Origin: Pocillopora verrucosa
Lineage: Eukaryota > Cnidaria > Anthozoa > Scleractinia > Pocilloporidae
Assembly (NCBI RefSeq): GCF_036669915.1
Contig: NC_089321.1
Span: 6,927,163-6,991,162, forward strand
Reading direction: 5' to 3'
Length of the DNA: 64,000 nucleotides
Within the stretch, counting starts at the first letter, position 1; each line of letters opens with the position of its first letter. The translations under genes were made by a program, and so were the position numbers. The notes beneath the pieces are model-generated. The model made no database searches and was not told the origin of the DNA. It worked only from the letters and a program-made list of their open reading frames with translations. Of the stretch, positions 35,593 to 46,024 are shown piece after piece.

Positions 35593-35760
35593 TTAACCAC
35601 TAGCCGTAATATGGCAAAAATGTGAAGCCGCTAGAAGTGACAAAACAAAAAGTAACCGTCAAAACTTTTTCTGTTAGACTTAGAGGAAAGAAATTAAACC
35701 TCAGCCGTAATATATACTAGGCTGGAAAAGCTATCACCCTACTGAGGCTCTCTAATAAGG
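35593..35760 (+). mobile_element. R3 repeat element, degraded copy 3
   Basis: GGTTAACCACTAGCCGTAAT, AACCTCAGCCGTAATA and AGCTATCACCCTACTGAGGC correspond to parts of the R3 copies at 24592 and 27281, with many changes. Confidence 0.4.
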
Positions 35761-36399
35761 CAACATAAGAACAACCTTGGCGGGTAACAGTTACTCTCTG
35801 GCCGGCTGGTTCAGTTGGAGTCTTGTTCAGTAACATGGTGTGGGCAATTTTGTTCGTTGTCCCAACACTGAGCAGTTAAGTTTTGATAAAGATGGCCTGT
35901 TGGCGTCAATATCAACACCGCAATTTACAGTGAACGGCTATAATTATCGCACTCCACCCATCAGTTATCATCGAAAATCAAACTGTGACCTCGCTTGCTG
36001 ATATATACTATCTGCGATCCTCATTGGATCTCGCTATGAGAGTTTCTCTTTTACAACTATGGTCGTTAGTTTTCACTGGGATCGCTAGAATTTCATAGAA
36101 ATAAGTTATTCTAACCCTCTAACGCGTAACAGAGGTTGGCATACCACTTACGATTACTTACAGTTTTTTATCATCATTAAGAGGATTTCAGCCAACACCG
36201 GAAACTTACCGTAGCTGTTTCTAATAACTTAAATATTAGTAATGTTTGCTGATATTTTGGTGGAAATTTATTGACAAGCTCTAGAGATATTAAGGGAGAT
36301 GTGACCCACAATCTGGTATCCAAAACTCAACAGACAAAACGAGATGTTGGCACTCATCAAATGATTTGAGATATAGTATGAGGCAAACGTATTTTTATC

Positions 36400-36660
36400 T
36401 AATCAGCTGCAAATGAGGTTTAGAAGAAGTCCATAGTAGTTTAGCAGAGCAGAAACACAGTAAATGGTTTGAATCCAGGGGTAGATAATGAAGACTGCTC
36501 GTCCGGGTGAGTGTAGTCCAGAGAAGGAATGTTGTCACCAGTGGTGACTGACGTTTCGACAACTTGAGTGGAAGGCAAAGGCAAGTCAACTTACTTGGCT
36601 CTGATGATATGCCTTCCGCTGAGGTTGTCGAAACGTCAGTCACCACTGTGACAACCGTTA
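36400..36660 (+). mobile_element. Penelope-like element relic with inverted repeat and hammerhead-like core
   Basis: Arms CAGTGGTGACTGACGTTTCG (36539 on, to 36563) and its reverse complement at 36624-36648 flank about 60 bases. The right half reads CTGATGA (36601-36607) ... GAAACGTCAG (36630-36639), the core order of a type I hammerhead. The motif GACTGACGTTTCGACAAC is familiar from Penelope-like repeats of marine invertebrates. Confidence 0.5.
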
Positions 36661-36966
36661 GTGGGGGAGTCGGTAGGGGAATGGGGGGGGGGGAGAGAAG
36701 AGGGGAGTTTATTGGTCGACGTGGATTCCCGAACTGCCTTGCGTCGGTACCAACATTATTACATTATCACAGTGGCTTTGCCAATTTCCTTGCCTGGGGT
36801 CCTCCTCCTCCCCCTCGAAGCAGATATGCACCGTTGATGATAACGTGACCTTTAAGATTTCGGTACTTGTCATTTTAATATTAGACATTAGAAGCAGACT
36901 TACACTGTTACTATTAAGGTGGAATTCATCAGCTCTCGATCTGAAGGAAACTTTCTCGGGTATAAA

Positions 36967-39797
36967 ATGTCTCAGAATTTTCTGTGTTTAGGTCTGTGCC
37001 TTTGTAACGTTCTATTTATGAACATTCAGACCGCTGATTCCTCTGCCCCAACAGGTAAGATAAAATAATCTCCTATTAAATTACTAAGTTAAATAATCCT
37101 AATCCTGGATAAGGGTTTTCTTACATTTCTAGTCTCTAAGTGTAGAACTCGGAAAAGTTAAAAAATGTCCCCCTTTCCCACACTTATTGTTGAGAATTTC
37201 CGCTCTTTCACAGATCGTGTAATTTTTTACTTCACGTAAGATACGTGCGGAAATTTCCTAAATTGCAAAGTAACTGACCACTCTAAGCTTCATAAATGTA
37301 TCCAAGCTTGAAATCTTAACTTGGAGGCTTGATAGACTGGATAATTCATAGAAACAACCAAGTGGTTGTTTCTTCATTTCTCGTTGTATTTTCAATCTGC
37401 ATACTGACCCGGAAACTTCGTTGAGATTTCGATACTACAAAGTTATTTGGGATATATACACTCACACCTAATAGTACGTGTTTGCTCTGATCCTCGAGTT
37501 AAGTTTTTAAGTCTGCTATCTTTAAAAATATTTTCCATCTTTTGTGTTTTGACTTATAACAGTAATTTAAAAAATCCTTACAGGCTAATATATTATGCAA
37601 AATTGATCACATTCTTGAAATTAGGTTCCGCTACTTGTCAGTGTAAACAGTTTCTGCATTGATTATAGCAAGTGCTCTATTGTTCGAGAGAACTTCGATT
37701 CTTACTTTTATTTTAACTCGATATGATTTTCCTCCTCTGCAATGGTTAGGCACTAACATGTTAAATTTGTTTTAGGAATAATCTTCGTTCATTATTCTGT
37801 TACAGTTCATTCCTGTTCTCATAAATACTTATCTGATCTTGCGAGATTTCCGCAATTCATTTTAGTGCGTCCTGTTTCAGTTTCCATCATGGTCTTTTAG
37901 ATTGTTTTGAACTTTTTAAAAGAGAGGGTAAGATCGGAAATTTACAGGCGTTCAGTTTTCACACAGTCATGTTTAAAGTTATACGTCTCCAATTAAACAA
38001 ATGAAAAAGAATCCGTGTGAACGTTACTTAAATTCAATACTGCATCGGAAAGCTTAAAAATCATCAGAGAAAATCGATATTTATCAATAATAGATAGAGT
38101 ATTTGGCCACTTGATTCCTTTGGACCTGTTCCTCGCGAGTGAAAATATTTGGTCGCTCATAACATCCACTACCTGCATTGTCCTCATGAGGGTGATGCTA
38201 CAAAACATTAATTGCAATACAAAATTATAATGTCGATTCTTAGACAAATCAGGCTCGAAATTTATAATTATAACTTCTAACTACACAACACTTCATTCAG
38301 GGAAAAGGTCTGACTAGTACTTCGTGTTTTATACAATTTAATTTAATACGTTTTATATATTAAGTGATATTGCAGGAATTTACGTTTCTGAATGTTATAA
38401 TGGAAGTTAGGGGTATAGAGCTGTTATCCATAACCTTGATCTCTAAATTTACATTTCCTCTTTCGCTTATCAAACAGAAAATTCCTCAAGAGAGTCAACA
38501 CTTTCTGCGCCAGAGAGAGGTAAGCGTGTAATCAAACATGTCTAAACTAACTAGTATGAGAATAAAGAGTTAATTTTTTTTGAAAATTTCAACAAATTTC
38601 AGATGATCCAACTGGGGCAATGCTACCCACATCTACCCGCGCACCTGACCAAAAACTCGCTCGCGTTTTTTTTTTCACTCCTCCGCTACTATCACACAAT
38701 TTCTGTTCCGCTCCGTTTTGCACTCTGAATGCCTGGTACAGGCTAGATTCATTGACTCACGCACTACTTGTAAAAGACTGAACACTTTAACACAGACATA
38801 TTTTCCGTATATTTTCATCGAAGAGTAAGTATAAAAGCATAATCTGTAAGAGGGTCTGAACAAAATAAACCGACTTGCAACAACTGACTACCGACAAAAC
38901 GCAAAAGCAATTACCAATTAGCGACAAGAAAATATTAAGCGACAAAGGAAATGGTTCAAAATTATCGATGTTTATGTATTCAGAAAGAAGAGCATTCTGC
39001 TTAAGAGGTAGACAACTCAAATTTAAGAATTTTTCAAACTTTTTAACGGCAGTGAAGGAGCGCGGGCTCATTCTGAGAACAACGTCCGCCCACAACGTAT
39101 GTGAATAATTAACTTGCATTTTGAATCATTTTTCAGATTTACTGACTACCATTAGAAATACAAAAATTTAACCGACTACCCACAAAGTGATGAAGTTCTA
39201 ACCGACAATCGACATGAGGACTCCCGGCCCCATTCCGACATTGCTGCAAGCCTTCCACCTATCGAAACAAATGATTAGCAGATCAGCAGAGTCTTGTCGG
39301 TAGAAAAACGTTTTTTGCGCTTACTCAAAAGTATGAGATTCAAGTACACCTGACGTACAAATCGATATAAGTTTTTGATCACTCGAAAATTATTCATGGT
39401 CGCCTTTTATTTGTTACGGATATAAATTTCTCATGCCCTGGAAGGGAGTAAAGCTTAAGTTTGTTAGGGGACATTTTCCCCAATTATTGAATATCAATAG
39501 TATTGCGCTGCTAAATTTAAATTAAATTTCGTTCTGAACTAGAAACTAAGACATACTTTTTCTTTCTCAGCTTGGCGTTTAAGCGGGTTTGTTATCGCCT
39601 ATTTCGTCACCTTGGCAGTAGTTGCAGCCATGCTTTACTGGTTGTCACGCCAAACGAAAAAGGATACGACAAATGGAGATGAGTTACAGATGAACACGTC
39701 ACCGCTGGAAGTTGGCATAACTCACCAAGCAGTTGCTGAAGACTCCGAGAGTCCAGAGAATGTTACAGTTCTCTTTAATGACAACACAAAGTTTTAA
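36967..39797 (+). CDS. Gene 2: short type I membrane protein with GITH-motif tail
   Basis: Small surface protein of unknown function, paralogue of the gene at 43416-46024. Exons 36967-37054, 38478-38519 and 39571-39797, all phase 1, give 118 residues. Signal peptide about 1-23 (MSQNFLCLGLCLCNVLF...), an ectodomain of only about 20 residues rich in Ser, a membrane helix about 49-68 (GFVIAYFVTLAVVAAMLYWL) and a tail with EVGITHQAVAEDS (90-102) ending N-T-K-F. A Ser/Thr/Pro stalk exon like that of gene 3 was not found. Exon 1a (35272) could replace exon 1. The small middle exon is the least certain part. Confidence 0.65.
37055..39570 (+). other. Introns of gene 2
   Basis: AT-rich, with the small exon 38478-38519 and the exon relic at 38603. 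I see no other coding sequence. Confidence 0.55.
38603..38665 (+). pseudogene. Relic of the stalk-to-membrane exon of gene 2
   Basis: After an AG acceptor, the frame reads DDPTGAMLPTSTRAPDQKLA, which parallels the start of the gene 3 membrane exon (DTGGKTTEAPSRSEKKLL at 45690). In gene 2 the frame then runs into a T tract and a stop near 38782 with no phase 1 donor. The membrane part reappears at 39571. The ancestral exon therefore looks split by about 900 bases, with this piece skipped. Confidence 0.5.
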
Positions 39798-41650
39798 GTT
39801 GAGGACAAAAAAAAATACATAAACTTCATTTACATTGTAAATTCTTGTAGATTTATCTACTAAACACCATTCTACTTCAGTACCACCGTAGTAGTTCGCT
39901 ATGCGGGCCTTAGTATCTTAGAATAGCTGACTCGCTTTATATCATCGATCGAGTAACGTCGAGTAAGAAAATTAATCAGAAAAATGGGTTTTAGAATCAG
40001 CAAGATTGTTGTAGAGTCTTATCCATAGCAGCTCTACGGCTAAGGAACAGTCGGCCAACTTAAATGCGTCTCTCTCTTATTCATTTTGATTAGAAGAGTA
40101 TTTCTTGAAAACATCGATGCTATGATGCCCGTTTACATTACCTGGATAATCTTAAACACGGCGTTTTTATTAGTAAAAAGCTACAAAATCCTTCGTCCAC
40201 ACTAGGAAATGGATGATAGTTTTTAGTCCACAGCAGAAAATTGAACGGGAAGATCATCTCCAGCTACTACAGTTGACTGCATCCTCGGGCATGCGTAAAA
40301 CAAGTTGTTGTTTTTTTTTTCTATCACGGCAAAAAAATAAAAGAGCGGTTAAGTCAGCGTTTTCTTATAACAAACGAAGACACAAAGCCATTGTTTTCAA
40401 TTTTGTGAGTAAGTTGCACTTTGTTTTTGGTAGACTGTTTGGACGAATTAAGTAGCCTGACTGGTGGACGTAGCCGTAGAAATAGATTCTTAATCTACGT
40501 AGTGTGGACGAAGCGCTGATCATTGAGGTTAATTCCTCTCGAAATCATTTCTATCTGTTTACAGTTTGCATGTTAGACGAGATTTTCAAGGAGTGGAAAT
40601 GTCCTAGATCTTCCGTAAATGTACTTTGTGGGCAATTATTTCAAACCCGGCTCGACATCGGAGGAAACGATCTCCGTTTTATTAGTAGTTTTTTAGGTTA
40701 TAGAGTTTTTAACATTTGCAAAAGACTTATCTGTGGCACCTTCAAGACTGTGGAATAGGGCGTCGACTTCACTGCGTGTCAGCGAAATTCTGAAATTTTT
40801 ATAAGGAAATAACGTCCCGAAACTGAATAAAAAAATATTTAATTCTTAACGCTACTTGCGCGATTATAAAGAAGAAACTACCCGTTCGAAAACTTCCTTC
40901 AAAGGTGCTGAAAACTCGATTTTAGACGACGTCATTTAAATCGATTCGGAAAGCTGTCTGCGCACGTAAGACCCACGGTTTTCAAACACCTGCAGCTCAA
41001 GTTATTTCTAGAAATGAGTCAAGGACACCTTTTCTTGTGGCGCCAAATCTTCAATCAGATCTCAAAGAGATAAAGAAAGTAGTGGGAGACTTTGTTTCAT
41101 TCGACTCGAGTAATCACGGAGTTAGCTAGCTGGGCAAGATTAAAAATGGCGGCTCCCTGCAACCTCAAAACGCATTCAACTTTTTATGATTCCGGCGATA
41201 CGCAAAATTCACAGTTAGGAGCAAATGCATTTGAAAAACGTGATCGATATTGTGATCGATATAAAGCGCAGTAAGGACCGGTAAGTTAGTATGATTCCGC
41301 ACTCATCTTTTCCGGCCTTTTTCGGCACTCATTTGAAAATTGCCTTACAATGGATATTATTGGATCGGATACGACATAAAATAAAAAGAAAAAAACTGGC
41401 TGACGGTCGATTGGAATACTTTTTGGTCGTATTGTGTCTCTTACAATCGAGCATAGAGGGAAAGCGATTCGCAGATTGTGGTTCGTACGGGAACTGGCTG
41501 GGTCGAGACGCAGTGTGTCTCGTTCCAATCTCCTCTCTTCTGAGGTTTCAGCGTCATATCAAAAGGAAACAAAATGGCTCACCATTGAAGCCCACCCGGC
41601 TTACTGACGTCTGACGGTGAACCGGTGGAATTGGAAATATATGTTTTAAG
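39798..41650. other. Gene 2 3' side and start of second duplication unit
   Basis: No gene. Holds the MITE-like element at 40191-40513 and, from about 41400, sequence homologous to the upstream side of 35272. Confidence 0.5.
40191..40513 (+). mobile_element. MITE-like element with perfect 14-base inverted ends
   Basis: CTTCGTCCACACTA at 40191-40204 is exactly inverted as TAGTGTGGACGAAG at 40500-40513. The 323 bases between have no credible protein. A target-site duplication is not obvious. A related stretch after gene 3 (about 46480-46760) keeps some of the internal sequence but not clear ends. Confidence 0.65.
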
Positions 41651-41723
41651 ATGACCTCAGGACACTGTTTGACGCCTCTATTCATTTCTCTCTTGATTGG
41701 AAATTCCAATTTTGTTGTTAAAG
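41651..41723 (+). CDS. Signal-peptide exon 1a, copy 2 (alternative first exon of gene 3?)
   Basis: Codes MTSGHCLTPLFISLLIGN... plus one base, then GTAAGA. Same 73-base length and phase as 35272-35344, with which it shares HCLT, LF, S and GN residues. It stands 1765 bases before the MSQN-type exon, against 1693 in unit 1. Confidence 0.55.
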
Positions 41724-42120
41724 GTAAGAAAAATTAGTTTAACTCGGAGAGCTCCAAATGAAGTATGGATGGTGCCCTATATCCAGAAGGAATGTTGAGT
41801 TTACCATCATGGTTACGAGTTCTTAACAACTGCATGGGGTATCGGATCGATCTTGAGTCATGTTCTTGATGTAGTAGCTAAAGTTTTTCCTTAGGTTACT
41901 GTTTTTCTTTTCTCTTTTCTTACTGGAATGCTGCAGATATTTTTGATATCCAACATTTTGACAAACGTAGCAACATACCCTCCAACAGCCATGGAAACAG
42001 TTGCTCTTGAGATAGTTATTTCATGTACTTCAATTCATTTTCAATTTCAGTATACCACAACATCATAACCTGCCACAGAAAATTTTGTTCATAATTCCTA
42101 CCCAAAGCAGTTCATCCGTG

Positions 42121-42378
42121 TCAAATCTGTTAGTCAATATCAACACCGCGCTTCAACCGCTGCGAACAGAAATAATTATTAAACCACAGTAACGCGTTCA
42201 TCTTTGTCAAATCTGTTAGTCAATATCAACACCGCGCTTCAACCGCCGCAAACAGAAATGATTATTAAACCGCAGTAACGCGTTCGTCTTCGTCAAATCT
42301 GTCGGTCAATATCAACACCGCGCTTCAAACGCTGCGAACTGAAATAATAATTAAACCGCAGCAACGCGCTCAATCACG
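42121..42378 (+). repeat. 86-base tandem triplication
   Basis: Three units start at 42121, 42207 and 42293 with TCAAATCTGT and contain GTCAATATCAACACCGCGCT and AAACCGCAGTAACGCG. Gene 2 has a single related copy at about 35904-35960 (GTCAATATCAACACCGCAAT). The expansion therefore followed the gene duplication. Confidence 0.9.
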
Positions 42379-42829
42379 AACCTGACCTCGCTTGCTACCT
42401 ACGATATTGTGTTGTTTCCGCTTTATATCATAATGAGAGTACATTTTCATTTGATTGCTAACAGTTACTAAGATCGCTGAAATTTCTTAAAAAGAAGCTG
42501 AGTTAGGCCATTAGGGTTAAATAGCATCTACTGATCTAAGAATTTCAACATTTGATTTTTGATGATAAATGGGATTTTAGTCTAATACCGGAAATTGATT
42601 CGTTTTGCCAGCTGGACTCTGGCGGAAACTCGATCGATGAGTCGCAGTGATCCATGGTATTGGATTTCTGCAGGACGAAGGGGGTCGAAGATCTGTCATT
42701 TTAGAAAAAAATCAGTGAGCAGATAATAGGGATTGAAAGGTCCAGACAAGAGAAATAATTGATTTAAAAAAGGAAAAAGAAGAAGGAAAAAACCATACGC
42801 TTAGAATCTTAAGAAAAAAGCGGAAACAG

Positions 42830-42836
<7 letters not shown>

Positions 42837-42860
<24 letters not shown>

Positions 42861-42862
42861 GT
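42837..42862 (+). repeat. GT run and G homopolymer
   Basis: GTGTGTGTGTGTGT is followed directly by a run of about 18 G. Simple sequence; its length may be an assembly artefact. Confidence 0.8.
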
Positions 42863-43415
42863 GCGTCCATCTACTCCACTTGTTGCACAACAGGGAGGGG
42901 GGATATGTTAGCTCGCTCTTGGGGTTTTGTTTCCAAAGCTTCAACGATTTTCGAACTGGCTTTATACGATCGTGTCGAGACGCACTGGACTGAGGGAGAA
43001 ACTTAACTGCAAGTCTGTTGCTAATATCGCTTTTCAGAGAGCAAAAGTTCGATTTAATTCAATACGTAAATTTTTGGGTAAGTATCGAATCGACGTTTTC
43101 GCTGTATCGTTATTGTAATTTAAAAAATGAAGTAGCAAACTGGATTTACTGATGTAGCAAACACAATGTTCGGTGGAGCGAACAAGTAGCGAATTCGAAC
43201 CGTAGAAAACCGGAAATGTAACGAAACCGGCTGCTGGAAGACGATTTCCTTACCCAAGGTCCCCTCTCCTCAGTGGTAGATTTGCATCAGCGGTGATAAA
43301 CAGATCACTCGGTTCAGGGTCGATGATTATCGGTCGGTTGAATCAGACTGACGGTGCAACTCTTCACGTACAGCCCATCGGTGTTTGATCCGAAGACTCA
43401 TCTCTCAAGCATAAA

Positions 43416-46024
43416 ATGTCTCAGAATTATATGTACCTTTTTCTCTTCCTCGGTTACGTTTTATTTTTGGCCATTCCGACCTCTGCTTCTAGCTCACCAG
43501 GTAAGATAAAATAATCTCAAACTGATTTGTACAACCCTATCTGAGGGATTTTGCTAAATTTGTAGTTTCTTGATAAAAAAAACCTCAGTGTTGAAAGCAA
43601 AAACGTCACACATGCACGTACGGATTCAGTTTTTTTTTTTGTTGATTGATGAAAGTTTCCGCGCCTACACAAACGACCGCTTAAATTTCCTTCACTGAAG
43701 TAAAACGCTTAACCGATTTTAATTTTCGATCGAGACGGAAATCGCGTTAATTGCTGAGTAGCAGGCCATTATAGGGTTCATATAGTTAGCTAAGCTTGAA
43801 TTTATAATGTGGAGTCTTGCCAGACTGCCCAACTGATAGACTGATCGATGGCCGGATTTTCTTTTCTACGTTTTTGACAGAATTTTCGTAAGGACCAGGA
43901 AACTTTGTCCCGTTTTGATTTTTAAGGTTATTTGGGATACATACACTATACCCTAAATAATAAATTTGGGTGATGATCCTTGCGTCAAGACCATTATCTT
44001 CTAGCACATCTTTACAGTCGATTTTTGTGTTTCGAGTAAATCAGCTAAACATTATTAGTTTCCGGGGCTATCAATCACTTAATATTGTGATTAACTTCCA
44101 TCAGTGTTAACTGTTGTAAGAGGATTCATATTTTAGCCATCACTTTCGCTTCCTATCACTCTGAAAAGTGTAAACAGTTTCTACATGAGTTACATCAAAT
44201 GCTCTTTCAAAAAACCTAAGATACTTGGGTTTTTTTTTAGTTTAACTTGACATTGACATGTTTCCTCCGCCTCGGGAGTTTCCTATACATTTCTTTCCAA
44301 TAAATATCTTTTTTCAGTTTTTCTGTTTGTAATTTATAAATGGACATGCTTTTCCTGTCCACCGTTTCCAGTTCGAATTTGGAATGAGGTTTTTAGTGGA
44401 GGGACGAAAACCTGAGGACCTGGAGGAAAACCCTCGGAGACTCGGAGCCAGAGCGAGAACCTTCAAGAAACTCAAACCACATGTGACGCCAACTCCGGGA
44501 ATCGAACCCAGGCCACAGCGGTGGGAGGCGAGCACTCTCATCACTGCCCCATCCCTGCTCCCAGTAATATTTACCCAGGGATCACGGATCTCTTCATAGC
44601 AAAACCGAATTGTTTTTTTTTTTCATTTGAGACTCAAGATCCCGAATACCGAAGCCAGTGCCGCTCTTAAATTCTTTGCGCATCTTCCGACGGGTCACTC
44701 CAAACATTAAGTGATATTGTAAGAATATAGCGCTCTAAATACTTTCAAGAAAGGCAACGTTGATGTTTTAGTCATTTTTCATTATCATATTTATATTCCA
44801 TATTCCTCTTTTTTAAACAACGCCTTGTCCATCATCAACAGTTTCGCCTACACCTTTGTCTTCATCTAAATCCTTCCCATCAGCCCCACCAGCGTCACCT
44901 ACACCTACAGCTTGGTTTTCAGCTCAATTCTTCCCATCAGCCCCACCAGCGTCACCTACACCTACAGCTTGGTTTTCAGCTCAATCCTTCCCATCAGCCC
45001 CACCAGCGTCACCTACACCTACAGCTTGGTCTTCAGCTCAATCCTTCCAATCAGCCCCTCCAACGTCACTTACACTTACAGCTTGGCCTTCATATCAATC
45101 CTCCCAATCAGCCCCACCAGCGTCACCTACACCTACAGCTTGGTCTTCAGCTCAATCCTTCCTATCGGCCTCTCCAGCGTCACTTATACCTACAGCTTTG
45201 TCTCCTACAGGCGGCCCATCAACTGCCCAAGAGAAAGGTATATGTGTTAACATGTGACATTAAACACATTTACTCTGACTTTGAAGTTCTCAGTATTAAG
45301 GCAGTGGGGACACTTCCGTGTTTACTAAAAAAGATTTCCTTATTTCTGCGTATGTTATCATCGTTTCTCATTTTACCATGGCATAAATAGAGATAAATTA
45401 TTCGTTGGAAAGTGCGAACGAACGATTTTTGTTTACAAGTTGCGATGCATCAAGTAACTCACTCAGGAAAAGCTTTTAATGTAAAATCTTTTTTGCGCTC
45501 GGTCTGTATTCATGACGTCGAGCCAAATATTCTCCCGTTTAGGCCTCTCACTCAGTCAATAATATAAGTTCATGGTAGTTCCCCTTTCAGCGTTTCTCAA
45601 AAAGCGAACCTAACTGAAATCCAAGAAAAACTTTGCGTTCTCATGACAAATTTCTTCTCCAAACAACTATTTTTTTTTCTTAACTCTAGACACAGGTGGG
45701 AAGACCACTGAAGCCCCGAGTCGGTCTGAAAAGAAATTATTAATCGGGTTAGTTGTTGCTTATATCACCGTCCTAGTACTTGTTGCGGTCACCTTCCACT
45801 GGATATCCCGCCGGGAAAAAATGAAAGCAGCAAAAGGAACTGAGTTCGAGATGGACGCGTCAGCGCTGTGTGGATCAGCGGCAACAAGGTTGGGGAACAT
45901 CAGTGAACCGGAAGTTGGCATAACTCACCAGGCATTTGCTGAAGACTCTGAGAATCCAGCGAATGAAACTGTCCCTGAATCACAGGAAGTTCCTGTTCAG
46001 TTTTCGGAAGATACGAAGTTTTAA
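43416..46024 (+). CDS. Gene 3: type I membrane protein with repeat stalk and GITH-motif tail
   Basis: Paralogue of gene 2 with an intact stalk. Exons 43416-43500, 44842-45237 and 45690-46024, phase 1 throughout, give 271 residues. Signal peptide about 1-24 (MSQNYMYLFLFLGYVLFLAI). Stalk 29-160 with nearly six 19-residue repeats (SAPPASPTPTAW...). Membrane helix about 177-199 (LLIGLVVAYITVLVLVAVTF), then RREKMK. The tail has EVGITHQAFAEDSENPANE (235 on) and ends E-D-T-K-F. The stalk is likely O-glycosylated; the function is unknown. Exon 1a at 41651 is a possible alternative start. Confidence 0.75.
44335..44562 (-). mobile_element. tRNA-derived SINE
   Basis: Read on the minus strand the element begins GGGAGCAGGGATGGGGCAG, an A-box-like GGCAGTGATGAGAGTGC follows, and GGTTCGATTCC (44508-44498) is a perfect B box. 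A GC-rich tail with GGTTTTCC-type blocks follows, as in widespread marine invertebrate SINEs. It lies in gene 3 intron 2. Confidence 0.8.
44877..45206 (+). repeat. 57-base coding minisatellite, about 5.8 units
   Basis: Units of 57 bases encode PSAPPASPTPTAW plus six residues, in frame in the gene 3 stalk exon. The first three units are nearly identical; later units diverge (LTLTAWPSYQ, LIPTALSP). The unit is unrelated to the 18-base unit of the CUB gene. Confidence 0.92.

Noticed and set aside
44314-44544. Minus-strand frame of 76 codons
   Set aside because: Lies on the tRNA-derived SINE and reads its promoter boxes.
44912-45250. Plus-strand frame with repeated VFSSILPISPTSVTYTYSL
   Set aside because: Second frame of the 57-base minisatellite; the frame that fits the phase 1 splice sites is the SAPPASPTPTAW one.
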